DNA of 64,000 nt from Rhexocercosporidium sp. MPI-PUGE-AT-0058. Taxonomy: Eukaryota > Ascomycota > Leotiomycetes > Helotiales. The translations under genes and the position numbers were made by a program. Of the stretch, positions 45,820 through 57,235 are shown piece by piece; position 1 is the stretch's first letter, and the number at the start of each line of letters is the position of its first letter. Location of the stretch: positions 1 to 64,000 of the forward strand of contig JAGTJL010000048.1 in assembly GCA_020746875.1 (NCBI GenBank), given 5' to 3'. The notes under the pieces were generated by a model that saw only the letters and a list, made by a program, of their open reading frames with translations, was not told the DNA's origin and ran no database searches.

Positions 45820-47600
45820 TCAAGCTATATAATCACGCGCTCTTAATATAATCCCGTGAATGCTTTCCGCGTAATTCAAGAGATACTCCTTATATTATAG
45901 CCTTATTCGACAGACCTTGCACCGGAGCCGATTTCCTTTTTTAATATAAGCTAAATACTTTCGCTTAAAGTGCTTCGTTAAGTCTCTTGGACTAATAAAC
46001 TTAAAAGTACGCTTTTGAAACGGCAAGCTTTATTCTCTTAAGTAAAAGAAGCAAGTAGTAATTCGCTTTTTTATAAATACTAATAATATAACGTTGCTTA
46101 ACGCTTGCTTTTCGGCCTCGGCGGCTGCTAGCTAAGGCCTAATCTCCTTCGACGGCGTCGGACTTGCCTTTCGCGTAGACGGCCTCGCATGTGGTCGGGC
46201 GGCGGCTCCTTCCTCTTAAAAGTAATAATAAGCAGCGACTGTATCGATAGCCGTATTACGGCGGCAGAACTCTTCTTCGATAGTCGTGCCCGGGAGCGTT
46301 ATTACCGTCTCGGTTAAGCGCTTCTAAAGCGGGGGTATCTTATTGTTTTAATTTAAAGTAATTTTTACGTCTTAACTAAGCTTAAGCTTAAAGAGTTGCC
46401 GCTCGATCTCGCCGACCGGGTGTTTTAAATCTTAGCGCTCTTAAACGTGCTTAAAAAGCGCTACTTTTAACCGCTGCTTAATATTAAAGATCGCTTAGCC
46501 GATGATTCGGTACTCTGGCTGCTATATTGCCGTGCCCTAAAAGCAGCGCTTTTACTTATTTTGCTTTATAATAAGGCGGCAGACGACGGGATCTTAATTA
46601 ACGGATAAGGACTCCTCGGGCGTGAGTTCTTGCGGCCGGTTAAGATCGATCTAGCGAGTTATTTAATAAGCCGCTTGTATTAAGTCGCGTTAAGGTTCGT
46701 AGCTAGAGACGATAGCTCGCGTATTAGCGGTAATTATCCGCCGGAGATAATACTTAATAAAAGTATTAATCTTAGCGTATTATATTATTATATTCTGGAG
46801 CGCATCGCTTACGTTACTTGTTAGTCTACGGTTAGTATATCGCATTGCGGGTAAAGGCGGGATTGCGAGAAGAAGGCTATATAATACGTACCGCTTTAAT
46901 TAAAAGCGTTGCTTGCACCGTATTAAAGGCAGTACGGACGCGTAATTTGCGAGAACCTAATAAGTACGCCGAGCCGCTTTATCTACTTTAAAAGAGTCGT
47001 ATATTACAATAACTAGTCGGGCGAGATCTCTTAATTATAAGGCGTTTTAATAGACTTGCGGAAAACGGAGATATTAGCTATTTCTGGCTTTAAATATAAG
47101 GGCAGCTGCTTATAATTAAGCGGGATATCTAGCTCGCTGATCTTTTTAGCCGATATGAGACTCGGGTCTAAGAACGCATTATTAGCAAAAATAAGACTTA
47201 AAAAGGCGACGTGCGGACTGAGGATTAAAAACGGATTAAAAATAATCTCAAGGAGTATAAACGTATTCTTAGCTTTTATATAAGTCGTATATCTCGGCTA
47301 GAATAAGCGGGGAAGGGGGATGGCGGGGAGATAAGATAAGGCTTAAGATTAAACTTACGCTTTTTTTATACCGAGATACTTTTTCGTAAACTCGCACGTA
47401 AACTCGATTAGGATCTAATAAGGCCCGCTATTAAGGTCCCGGAGCAAGTTTACTGCGATATTATTATAACGGAGCTTTAAGAGCGCTAAAAGTCGGTTTG
47501 CGAAGAATATAATTAGCTAGTAAAAGAGGCTAATTTAAATCCGCTGCCGGCTATATATATATTTTTACTTCGTCGTAGTTAAGTTAGTTTATAGAACGCT
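45820..47600 (-). pseudogene. DUF3435 (FluG-type) tyrosine-recombinase-like protein with C2H2 region, RIPed
   Basis: The minus strand shows, from right to left: a block with EFTKKYLGIK near 47380; NTFILLEIIFNPFLILSPHV and LIFANNAFLDP near 47270-47180; ELDIPLNYKQLPLYLKPEIA, NISVFRKSIKT and PYCL*YGASNAFN near 46900, where a stop replaces the expected Arg of the LRYGA motif; then a C-terminal segment RTFKFISPRDLTKHFKRKYL and LRCKVCRI (about 46010-45920), a C2H2-like region; and a stop at 45820. This order matches fungal DUF3435 proteins with C-terminal zinc fingers. Frame changes and many RIP stops make it dead, and the N-terminus is cut where LTR F begins. DUF3435 includes the captain recombinases of Starship elements, but many members are not captains. 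Confidence 0.8.
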
Positions 47601-47937
47601 TGTAAGATCTTCGATATGTTGGATTTGACTTCGGTAACTCGTGCCGATTCTACCTTAGAATAGCCGAAGGAGTTTCCACTGCTTACGCGGCCCGGAAATT
47701 ACCTTCGTATTCCGGGAAATTACGCTCGTATTCAATTACGTAGCTCGTATAAGCTACGTAATCAGTTACGTAGTCGTAGAAGCTTCTAGAAAAGCTATTA
47801 TTTTGTATATAACTACCGAAGAGCTCTTCTAGCTCTTTAAGCAAGCAAGCAAGGAAAGCAATTCTCTCTCTTTAATCACGTATCCTCACCTACTGCGCTT
47901 CCTCATTCTGATTGGCTCGCCTATTCTCACACCTTAT
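47601..47937 (+). mobile_element. LTR family F, copy 2
   Basis: Begins TGTAAGATCTTCGATATGTT and continues TTGGATTTGACTTCGG to TATTCTCACA at 47931. 47617-47931 aligns to the reverse complement of 35041-35354. Unlike copy 1, the start here keeps TG. No target duplication was found, so this may be one LTR of a truncated element or a solo LTR with one edge lost. It truncates the DUF3435 gene. Confidence 0.7.
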
Positions 47938-48149
47938 TAAGGGTTCTTTACTTTAAACTGAGCAGGAGCTATAGTTTTACTAAAAGTAATATTATGTAAG
48001 AGTCCTAGTTAAAAATTTATTTATAAGGAGATATAGTTTACGCGTAAAATTCTTAGCAACGCAATCTAGCGCGGGATATTCGCTTTCGCGGGACACTCGC
48101 TTTCCCCGACTGTAAGCGAGTCCCCGAGGATACAGGAAGTGAACCGGCT

Positions 48150-49110
48150 ATTATTTATATATTCTTATTTTTTAAATATACTTTTAATATATTTATTTTA
48201 TTTTTAATAACGTTAAGAAGTTAGAAAAGTTCGTAGAAAATTTATTAAAGTAAGACTATAAAAAAGAAGCGGAGTCGTAAAAGATACGCTAGCTTAAGGT
48301 ATAAAGGAATATTAACGAATTTAATATATTATAAGAATTAATTTTTATTTTATAAAAAAAGTTAGTCTTTATATTATAAGGAAAGGAATCGAAAACTCAT
48401 TTAATATAATAATTATAAACTAGTTTATTTTAAAAGAATTATTTTAACTTTACTAAAGTTAAAGTTTACTCAGATATAATATTTAAAAAAGCAAGTTTTA
48501 ATAATAAAAACGATGCGATAAGTATTAAAAAGAATGAAAAAATAAATATAAATATAAAAAGACGCCTAAAACTTCTTTAAAAATATTATAAAAAAGAATA
48601 ATAAAATTATTAAAAAAGAAAGGAAAGAAAAAGAATAATAAAGTAAAAGATAATATTTAAAAGTATTAAGTGAGATAATTATTTATTTCTAAAGATAAGA
48701 TATAAGTCACTTAATATTTACTTATTTTTATTTAAATATATATTCCTTTAAATATTTAAGGCTTTAAAGCTATAATATTAATTCTTACTTTTTTATTCGA
48801 GGTCGAGTACAAGTTTTTTAAGGAAAAGACGCATATAATAGGGTTAACCTCAGAAGTTTATTTATTACGTGACTAAGCTGCTTCTTATTATATTTAAGAT
48901 AGCCTTTAAGGTAATATTCTTTAAAAATAATAACGATTTTTATTAATTTTTTTTTTTTTATTTAAATTATACCTATTTTTTTCTTTAATAAATTATATAC
49001 TTTAAATATGTAATATTTCTTGGACTCGTTAAATAAGTATCTTCTACGTTTATCCTCCGGCACTTGCTTTATTACCCTTTTATTATATGCTTAGTATTTT
49101 CCCCTTTATA
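48150..49110 (+). mobile_element. 3' end of a gypsy A copy, with LTR 48834-49110
   Basis: 48150-48833 aligns to 27010-27704 of the complete element and 48834-49110 is its LTR (starts TATAATAGGGTTAACCTCAG). More heavily RIPed than the complete copy. Everything upstream of 48150 in the element is missing. The 47938-48149 gap holds a small ACTCGCTT/AAGCGAGT hairpin near 48100. Confidence 0.8.
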
Positions 49111-49222
49111 ATATAAGGACCGGTTCTTTAATACAAGCTTCCTTAAAGTCTTAAAAGGCCGCCTTTATTTTATCGTTTTAATTAAAGTCTTTATTTTTAT
49201 ATATTAATTCCGTAAATAATAT
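49111..49222 (-). mobile_element. 112-bp remnant of gypsy C between two gypsy A LTRs
   Basis: Aligns to about 4-115 of this window (RNase H region of family C), sharing for example CTTAAAAGGC and TATATATTAA. It is squeezed between the 3' LTR of one family A copy and the 5' LTR of the next, so two family A insertions in the same orientation hit the same gypsy C copy very close together. Confidence 0.75.
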
Positions 49223-52200
49223 TGTGGTGGGGTTGACCTCAGAGGTCCATTTGTCACGTGATTAAGCTGCCTCTTATTATATTTAAGATAGCTTTTAAGG
49301 CAATATCCTTTAAAGATAATAACGATTTTTATTATTATAACTTTTCTTTCTTATTTAAATTATATTTCTTCTTTCTTTTAATAAATATATTCTTTAAATA
49401 TATAATATCTTTAGTATTCGTTAAATAAGTATTTCCTACGTTTACCTTTTAGTATTTATTTTATTATTCTTTTATTATATACTTAATGGTTTCCCTTTTA
49501 TATATTTTAATAATTAACGTAAGAAATAAATAAAAAAGTTAAAGTAAAATACGTAAAAAAGCCTAAAAGCTTTTTATATTAATTATAAGGACCGAAACCG
49601 TTAAGTGCTCAAACTAATATAAACTTATTTACTTAGAAATCTCTTAGCCTTTAAAATAAAACTAAATACGGCATTTTAATAATCTTTTATAATATAACGA
49701 AAAGTATAAGAAGTCTAAAGAAAAACTACTTACTTTTAATATAAAAGTACTTAAACTATTAAAAATGCTAGTTTTAATACGTAAAACATCGATACTGAAA
49801 AAAGTCGGATTAAAAATAGCCAGATTACGCTATTAAAAACGCTTTAATTAATATTAAAATATATTTAATACTTTAGAAACGAGAAGTAAATTATTTAAAA
49901 TAAATTCGGCAAACTTTAACGCTAATCGCACTTTTAATAAGCGTATTTATTATTCTTTTCCTTTTCTTTTTCCGCTAAAAGCCTACTTTAAGCTAGCGAG
50001 ACGGAGCTTAATAAAAAAAGTATACGAGGTTTTACTTTATATCTTTTTAATTAATTTCAGTCTTAAGTTATTTTACGCCGAAATTAATTTTAATAATAAT
50101 AAAATTTTAATATTTAATAAGATTTATTTATTTTACTTAAGTTTATACGTTTATTTATTATAAAAATAAAAAGCCTAGACTGCGGCGTCTTTCGGGCTTT
50201 ATTGCCCTAAGAGAAGCCTAAAGCTATAAGCTTTTTAACTTAATATTTTACTTATATATTTCTTTTGTTTTCTTAAGCTCGTACGTTTTTCCTTTTTTAA
50301 TATAATATATTATAGTTTTTACTTTTTATTAATAATATTAAGCGTATTTACTTTTTAATAAATTATTAATTTTATTAAAAAAAATTAATTATATTTAAAA
50401 ACGATATTAAAAATAACGCCTTTAATAGTAACTCGAAGGGCAAGGAGCCTGAACGACTTATTAATAACTTTTTTATAACCCGAGGAAGCTCTGCGACCCC
50501 GATTATAAATTACTTTATTATTAAAATTAATTTTATAGATTTTATAAGCTCTTTTACTTTCGTGTGAAAAGAAGAGATTTGGTGTGAATAATGATTCTAT
50601 TACTTCGGGGGAAACTAAGTCTATATAACTACTTTTAGGCGCCAAGCTATTTAGCTCTCGCATCGGCTATTTGCTCTCGCATCGGCTATTTGCTCTCGCA
50701 TCGGTTATTAGCTTTATATTAAAACTAGCTTTATATCAAGACTAGCTTTATATTACCAAAGCTTCCGAGGTTTAAAACACGGAAGCTTAAGGCTTGATGA
50801 AGCTACTGTTTTAGCCCTGAATAACCCTTTACTGGAAGCTTAAAGCTTCCGAGGTTCAAAGCACGGAAGCCGAGGCTTTATGCGAAGCCGGAGCTTTATG
50901 CAAAGATAGTTGAGTTATGGAAAGGTATACTTAATATAATCTTATATTATTAAGCGAGTTTAGCCGAGGCTTAATATAGTCTTATATCGTGCTTATTAAG
51001 CTTTTAATAAAGCTTAATATCGCTAAAATCACTAACTTACTTTATTATAATTATTAAAAATACTTATAAATAATACTTTAATTATAAGTAAGAAAAAGAA
51101 GAAAAACAAAAGTAGTAGTAATAACTTATAATAAAATATATTTAATTATAATTAAAGTAGTAATTATTTAAAAAGCTCTAATATAAGAGCTTAAGCCGCC
51201 CTTTAAGCTCTATCGGCTTATATAATACTTACTCAGCTTATATTCTTTTAAGCTATATTATATTCGCTTTTAAAGTAAAGGGGACTTAACCCCGTTAATA
51301 TAAGTTATATAATACTGCTTTAAGCTTAAGCTACTTTTACTTAAGCTTTTTAATTAATACGACTTGCGCTAGAATAATATAAACTTATTAAAACTTTTAT
51401 ATTATATAAAGTAAACGAGACTTTAAATAATTATTATTATAAACTTACTTTTAATAATATAACGTTTTAATAGCTTATGTCGTAAGCCGCACGACTTGCT
51501 ATAAATTCTATTAAAAGACTGTTTTATTTTATAATAGCTTAAGCTATATTAACTTTAAGCACTTTTAATTACTTATACTTTAACGGCAATAATATTATTA
51601 AATTCTTTAAGACCTTAAAGTAACTTTTTACGGCTCGAGGCATTATAAATAACGCCGAAAAAAAAATAATACGTCGTAAATTATTATATTCTTAAAGTAA
51701 GCCGAAACATTAAATAGCTTTCCGATTTCTTTAATAGCACTTATTAAGAATTAATTAAAAAAGTTATAAGAAAATATTAAACGTTTAATTTTAAGTAATA
51801 TTATTATATTCTTTAAAACCTAAAAAAGATATTTAATAATTTTAAATATATTATAAAAAAAGCTTTTAAATCTTAATCTTAATAATTTCTTTAAGCTTTT
51901 AAAGAGATTAATTAAGCTTATATATAAAAGAAAATTATTATAAAGCGGTAAATAATTATAAAGTTTTTAACGACTTTACTTAAGTACTTAAAGTAAAAGG
52001 CCAGAACTTTTATAAAAAATAATAATACTTTTAATATAAAAAATATATAATCTTTTAATAAAATATACGCTAAAATAAAAAGCTTATTTTAAGTCGAGCG
52101 AGAAATTAATACTTTAATTAAAAAGGAAGTATTAGTTATATAAATTACTTAAGCCGACCGTCTTCGACTCGAATTAAGTAATAATAAAACTCCTTTTTTA

Positions 52201-53083
52201 ATAATACCGTTCGAGAGGCTTAATCTTATAGTTTACTCTGAGTTTATAAAGTATAAGAATAATTCCTTAGCTTAAGAAATTAACGATATATTTAAGAAGA
52301 GTTCGGTGCTTTATTTTAAACTAAATTAAAAAAGGCATATTCGAGAAAAGGATATTCTTATTATTAAAAAGCTAATTCGCGATATTAATTAAATTATAAA
52401 ACGGAATATTAATATAATTGCGAAAGGACTAAATAATTTGCGTATTTTATATATTATTACAAAAAAAAAGAATTTAAAATTAATAACTAAAGTTAAGGCT
52501 TTATTTATTTACGAGTCGATCGCATACCTTAAAGAAGCTAAGGTATTTTATTAAGATTTTAAAGTAAGCTCTAAATATAATCGACGTTTTAATATAAAGG
52601 ACGATATAAATATTAAATGCCTGTTTTACTTTAATAAGCCGATTCCGGGTATTAAACTTTAAGGATTTTATAAATATTAAAATTAATATTACGAGTTTAA
52701 AAAGTAGCTTAATTTAGAAATCATTTATAAAAATAAAAGCAATTATATTTATATAAGCCTTTAAAAAAAAGGAATAAAAGCTTAAGTAATTTAATTTCTT
52801 CGGGATAAATTAAAAATAAAAGTCCTTATTTTATAAATAATTAATATAAAAAAAGACTTAAACTTAAGCCGAAAGGAAAAAGTAATTTAGAAAAAGTTTT
52901 AAAATACTTAAAAAGCTTTTTTAATTTAATAAAATATTATATTAAAGTCAGCCTTAAAAGGATTAATATTAAAAGTAAGTTAAGAACCTTAAGATTATTT
53001 AGACATTCTCGCTGTCCGACTTTTTAATATAATAAGACTAATTAACGTTTAAAATATATTTATTACTTTTAATATAAAAGGAA
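49223..53083 (+). mobile_element. 5' part of a second gypsy A copy (LTR 49223-49502, gag, start of pol)
   Basis: The LTR starts TGTGGTGGGGTTGACCTCAG, like 11657. The internal part is collinear with 11938-16900 of the complete copy but lacks the pogo transposon, so it shows the empty TA site near 52600-52625. The Gag core is readable at 51550-51850. It is interrupted by solo LTR G (50565-50986) and cut at 53083 by copia D. Confidence 0.85.
50565..50986 (+). mobile_element. Solo LTR family G, copy 2, with 5-bp target duplication
   Basis: Begins TGAAAAGAAGAGATTTGG and ends AGTCTTATA, flanked by TCGTG on both sides (50560-50564 and 50987-50991). The host element reads straight through when it is removed, by comparison with 12975-13000. 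Aligns in reverse to 31661-32063. It carries three GCATCGGCTATTTGCTCTC units (copy 1 has two) and two CTTCCGAGG...CGGAAG hairpins. Only light RIP. Confidence 0.82.
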
Positions 53084-56000
53084 TGTCGCGCCCTAGCGCA
53101 GTCTACTGGTCATGTATATACTCTCGTAAGCACTCACGTATATATATACTCGGGTCACAGTTCTTTTTTATAAAGGGTAACGCTTACTTTAATAAATCTT
53201 TTAAACTCTTACTTTCTACGTTAATCGTAGAGCTCTTAAATTATTAAAAGCCTACTTTACTTTTGTCTAATAATTAAGAGTTATATTTATTTTCATAAGT
53301 TACTTTTAATATAAATAGATTTCGAGCTTTAATTAAGCTTATTTAATTTTAACTTTACGATCTTCGTTTCCTTTTTTTATATTTAAACTTTAATACCTCT
53401 CTTAACGCAATTATCGAGATGTTATTATATAATAATCTTAGCGGTCTTAACGTAAATATTATATGCTTAAAGCTTAAAGACTTCTTATTATAAATAAATT
53501 ATTTAACTCTTAACGCTTAAATGCTTAGACTTTAGCTTTTCGTTAACTTAAATACTTTAAATACAGAAATACTAACTGAAATTATTAATAAAAATCTATA
53601 GATCGCCGAGTAGATCGCTTAATAAAAAAATAATCTTATTAAATTAAATTATATAATAAAAACGAACGAGTATAATAAACAATTCCAGAAATAGGCGCTC
53701 GATCGTTACGTAATAGCTGCGTTTTCCTTAGATTAAATAATTGCAAACTTTAATACTTTTATTGCCCTTTTTCTTACTCAATCGTACGAGCTTATTAAAA
53801 TAACCGCAAAATCTTATTAAAAGAAAGCCGAGGCCGAAGTTAAAGCGTATATTATAAAGTGCGCAATATAATAACTACGAATTACGATATACTTTAAGCT
53901 TTATAAATAAATTAAAAAAACTATAGGCTATTAATTCTTTAATATAATAGTTATATAACTTGTCGCTAAGAAAAGAGCTAATATTTAAGCACTAATTCGC
54001 ACGCTCAAAATAGTTTTATATTAAACGAATATAACGATTTAAATAATAACTCGCCAAGATTACTTATAATCTTTAAATATAAAGAACGTTTAAAACCTAA
54101 AGGTCTAAATTATATAATATTAAGAGCTAATCCGTAAAAGGAACTTATATTATATGCCGGAAATACTTAGCACTCTTAATATTAACCTTTTCTTAATTAT
54201 AATTAATAACTTTAATAACTTATAGGCTCAAAAGTACTTTCTTAAAACTAAAGAAGCCGACGAGCTCGAGATACTTCTTAAATACTCCTTAAAATAGCTC
54301 GCACAGCTATTTTATTCTAATTAAGCCGATCGCCAGTATTAATAACTTATTAATAAAAAAAATAAAATATAATTATTTCTTTATTCTTAATTTATACTTT
54401 AATAATAATAAAACACTCGACTCGGACGCTTTTAATTTATATAATAAAAAATCAAATCGATTTAAGATAAAAGGAAAACTTATAAAAAAGGCATATTTAT
54501 ACTTAAAAGATAAAACTTATTATTAGTTTCCTTTAAATTATACTTATCTTCAGATAATAATTTATAAAAAAGTATTTATTAAATATTAAGATAGAATAAC
54601 TCGTTTAAACTTAAAAATAATTAATTAATATTATAATAAGATCCGGCAGCGGTTTATTACGTTATAATAAAAAGCTTTCCGTAAGTAAATAAGCTCGAAT
54701 AAGCCTTTCCTTTAATTAATAAAAGACTTCTTAGCGAAATTAAATAAATAAAAATCTAATAAATTAAATAAAGGGAAGTCTATTTTTCCCGGAAACTTAT
54801 TAAATAAAAGAAGAATAAGCGGGACTTACGCGCACTTAATGTTCTTACTTAATCTGGCCGAGCATTTAATTACGGATATATACTTCCTTTAGAATTTATT
54901 TTATCTTTTATTAAATTCTATTTTATTAAATAACTGTAAAGCGATTAATTTAATTAATAATCGTTTAATATTACTAAAAGGATCTTTTGTAAAATTTATT
55001 CTTAAGGATTTAATTAAATGTAAGAGCTTTTAGTTGCTTATTATTAGGCGCGGAACTTAAGTTATAAAAAGAGTGCTTAAAAGTCTAAATAGAAAATTAT
55101 TTAATTTTACGCTTTACGACGTCGTAATTATAAAAAACTTTTATATTAATATTATCTTTAAAGTTTGTTTTTATAAGATTAGTTTTTAGTTCTGTAATAT
55201 AAATTGTATTTTAAAATAAAATAAAGAAGGCTTATTAATTAATGAATATTATATAATGCGATAGCTGAAGCGTAAACAGAACCTCGTTTTCTTTAAATAT
55301 AAGTTACGTTTAATTTATTTTCCGAGTACTTATAATATACTTTTAAGCGCTGCAAGAATTGTAATATTTTTAACGCTTTTTAAAAGAGTAAATAAGTCAT
55401 ATAAATTATTTAAAAATTATAAATACCTTAGAATAGACTTAAAGCGTGTTTAATATCTACGAACAGGCTATTTAGGCCCGGATGGTTTAAGGAAATTGAC
55501 AAGTACGGCAAGAAATATTAAGATTACTGAAATAGTAAGGAGGATTAAGTGCGAGTAATATATTTTAATTTATATTATTTAAATAATTTTTAAACGTTTA
55601 TTAAAAAAGAAATCTTTTAAATTATTTTAAAGAATTACTTAAGATTTATTTAATTATTTAAAATATTAAAGCAATTACTTTTAACTCTTTATACTTAAAT
55701 GCAAGTATAGCGGCTTACTCGTCGATTATATATTATAAATAAAAGAATATAATAAAATGTTTTAATATATTAAGAGCTTTAAAGCTTAAGTTCGAAAGCA
55801 GTTTAAACTCTTAATATATAAATTCAAGCATAATTAAAAGAAAGCAATTATTATAATTCGAGGATTTATAAAATATGAGAAATAAGTTAATAAGCTCGGA
55901 ATTAACCTCGAGCTCTTATTAACGGCAACTTATAAGCTAAATAGCGGAGCCGAACGAGCTGGTTAAGAAGCAATTAATAAAAGTATTAAAATAAGACTAT

Positions 56001-57235
56001 TAGCTAATTTCCTCGTAAATCTAAGTATTAAATATATACTCGTAAGGATTTATTTATATAATAGAAGCTTAAGGCAAGTAAATAACTAGCTATTATTTAT
56101 TAAAGTTAATAATAAGTAGTTTTAGAACTATTTTCAGTAGTATAACTTAGCGCTTATTATAAGACTTATTATAAATTTCAGATTAAACTAAAATAAGATT
56201 TATATATATAATTATAAAGCGTACTTATTAATAATAGAAAAAGTTAAAAAATAAAATAAGAAAGCGTTTAAAACAATTACGCGTATATATATTGGATATC
56301 TTATAAGTTTTTACGCTTGTAATATTTATAAGATTTAAGTATTATATTTCGATAGAATAATTATTACGCGTAACGTATGCTTTAACGAAAATAGCTTTTA
56401 TATTACTTTAAGTAAAAAAGTAAAAATCACGATTTAAGAAGTTAAGTTTATTTACGATTTTATTAAAAAGAATAAGTCTATTATAAACTAAGCTGGAATT
56501 ATTAAGAATATTATTAAAGATATAATTATTAAAGAAAATAATACGAATTTCTTAAGCGAAGACTTACTTTAATTATATATTAAACGAATTTAAAGATTAA
56601 TTAAAAGCTTTAAGAATCAGAACTCGAGAGTAAAAGAATATATTAATAGCTTAAGTATAATAAATAAACTTTTAATTCCAGAATATATTCTTATTTTAAA
56701 AGGCCTTTTTAAATAAAATAAGGAATTAAAAGAAAGTGCGTTAAATTAAGAGTTTATTTTAAGTATAAAGTAAGACTCAGAGGCATTCGACTCGCGTAAG
56801 AATATGCAATTTATTAATCGAGATTCAAACGTATTATAAGATTAAGCGCGGGATCCGCCTCGATTATCACGTATTAAAATTCAAATACCGTCGAGACCTC
56901 GATTACAAAAAGAGTTTCCGGTAATAATTTTATTATTATATCCTTAAATTAAAGTATAAAATACTCGAATAATAAAAGCAAGATAAGCGAGAGTAATACG
57001 CTCTTAAACTACAGCAAAAGAAGCTTAATTAAAATCAAATATATTTACTAAAAGCTCGGCAAAAGTAAAAAAACTAGCTAAAAATAAAAAGAAAAGAAAA
57101 AGATTATAAAAAAATTAAAATAATAAAGTATTTATAATACTTATAATTATCTTTAAATAAATACGCCTTAATAAAAGCAACCTTATACTTAGAGGTAAGC
57201 CTAATCTCGGAGGTAATTAAATCCTCGACTAATAT
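53084..57235 (+). mobile_element. Ty1/copia retrotransposon family D (RIPed, 3' part missing)
   Basis: Starts TGTCGCGCCCTAGCGCAGTC, a typical LTR beginning with little RIP for 75 bp. A plus-strand frame gives Gag and, near 55085-55200, a block (LYDVVIIKNFYINIIFKVC) matching the copia protease-to-integrase region. Integrase sequence follows to about 56600, and the start of the linker before RT. No RT or RNase H is seen before 57236, where element E begins. Protease-before-integrase-before-RT order identifies copia. Confidence 0.7.

Noticed and set aside
45820..47600. Calling the window a Starship.
   Set aside because: The DUF3435 gene is a RIPed fragment with a C2H2 tail, and neither the element edges nor a direct repeat pair nor typical companion genes could be shown.
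35037..47937. The two F repeats, in inverted orientation, could be terminal inverted repeats of a 12.9-kb mobile element carrying the gene island and the DUF3435 gene.
   Set aside because: Copy 1 has its own 5-bp direct repeat CGTTT at both edges (35032-35036, 35373-35377), which marks it as an independent insertion, and both copies look like LTRs. No shared target duplication was found outside 35037 and 47937.
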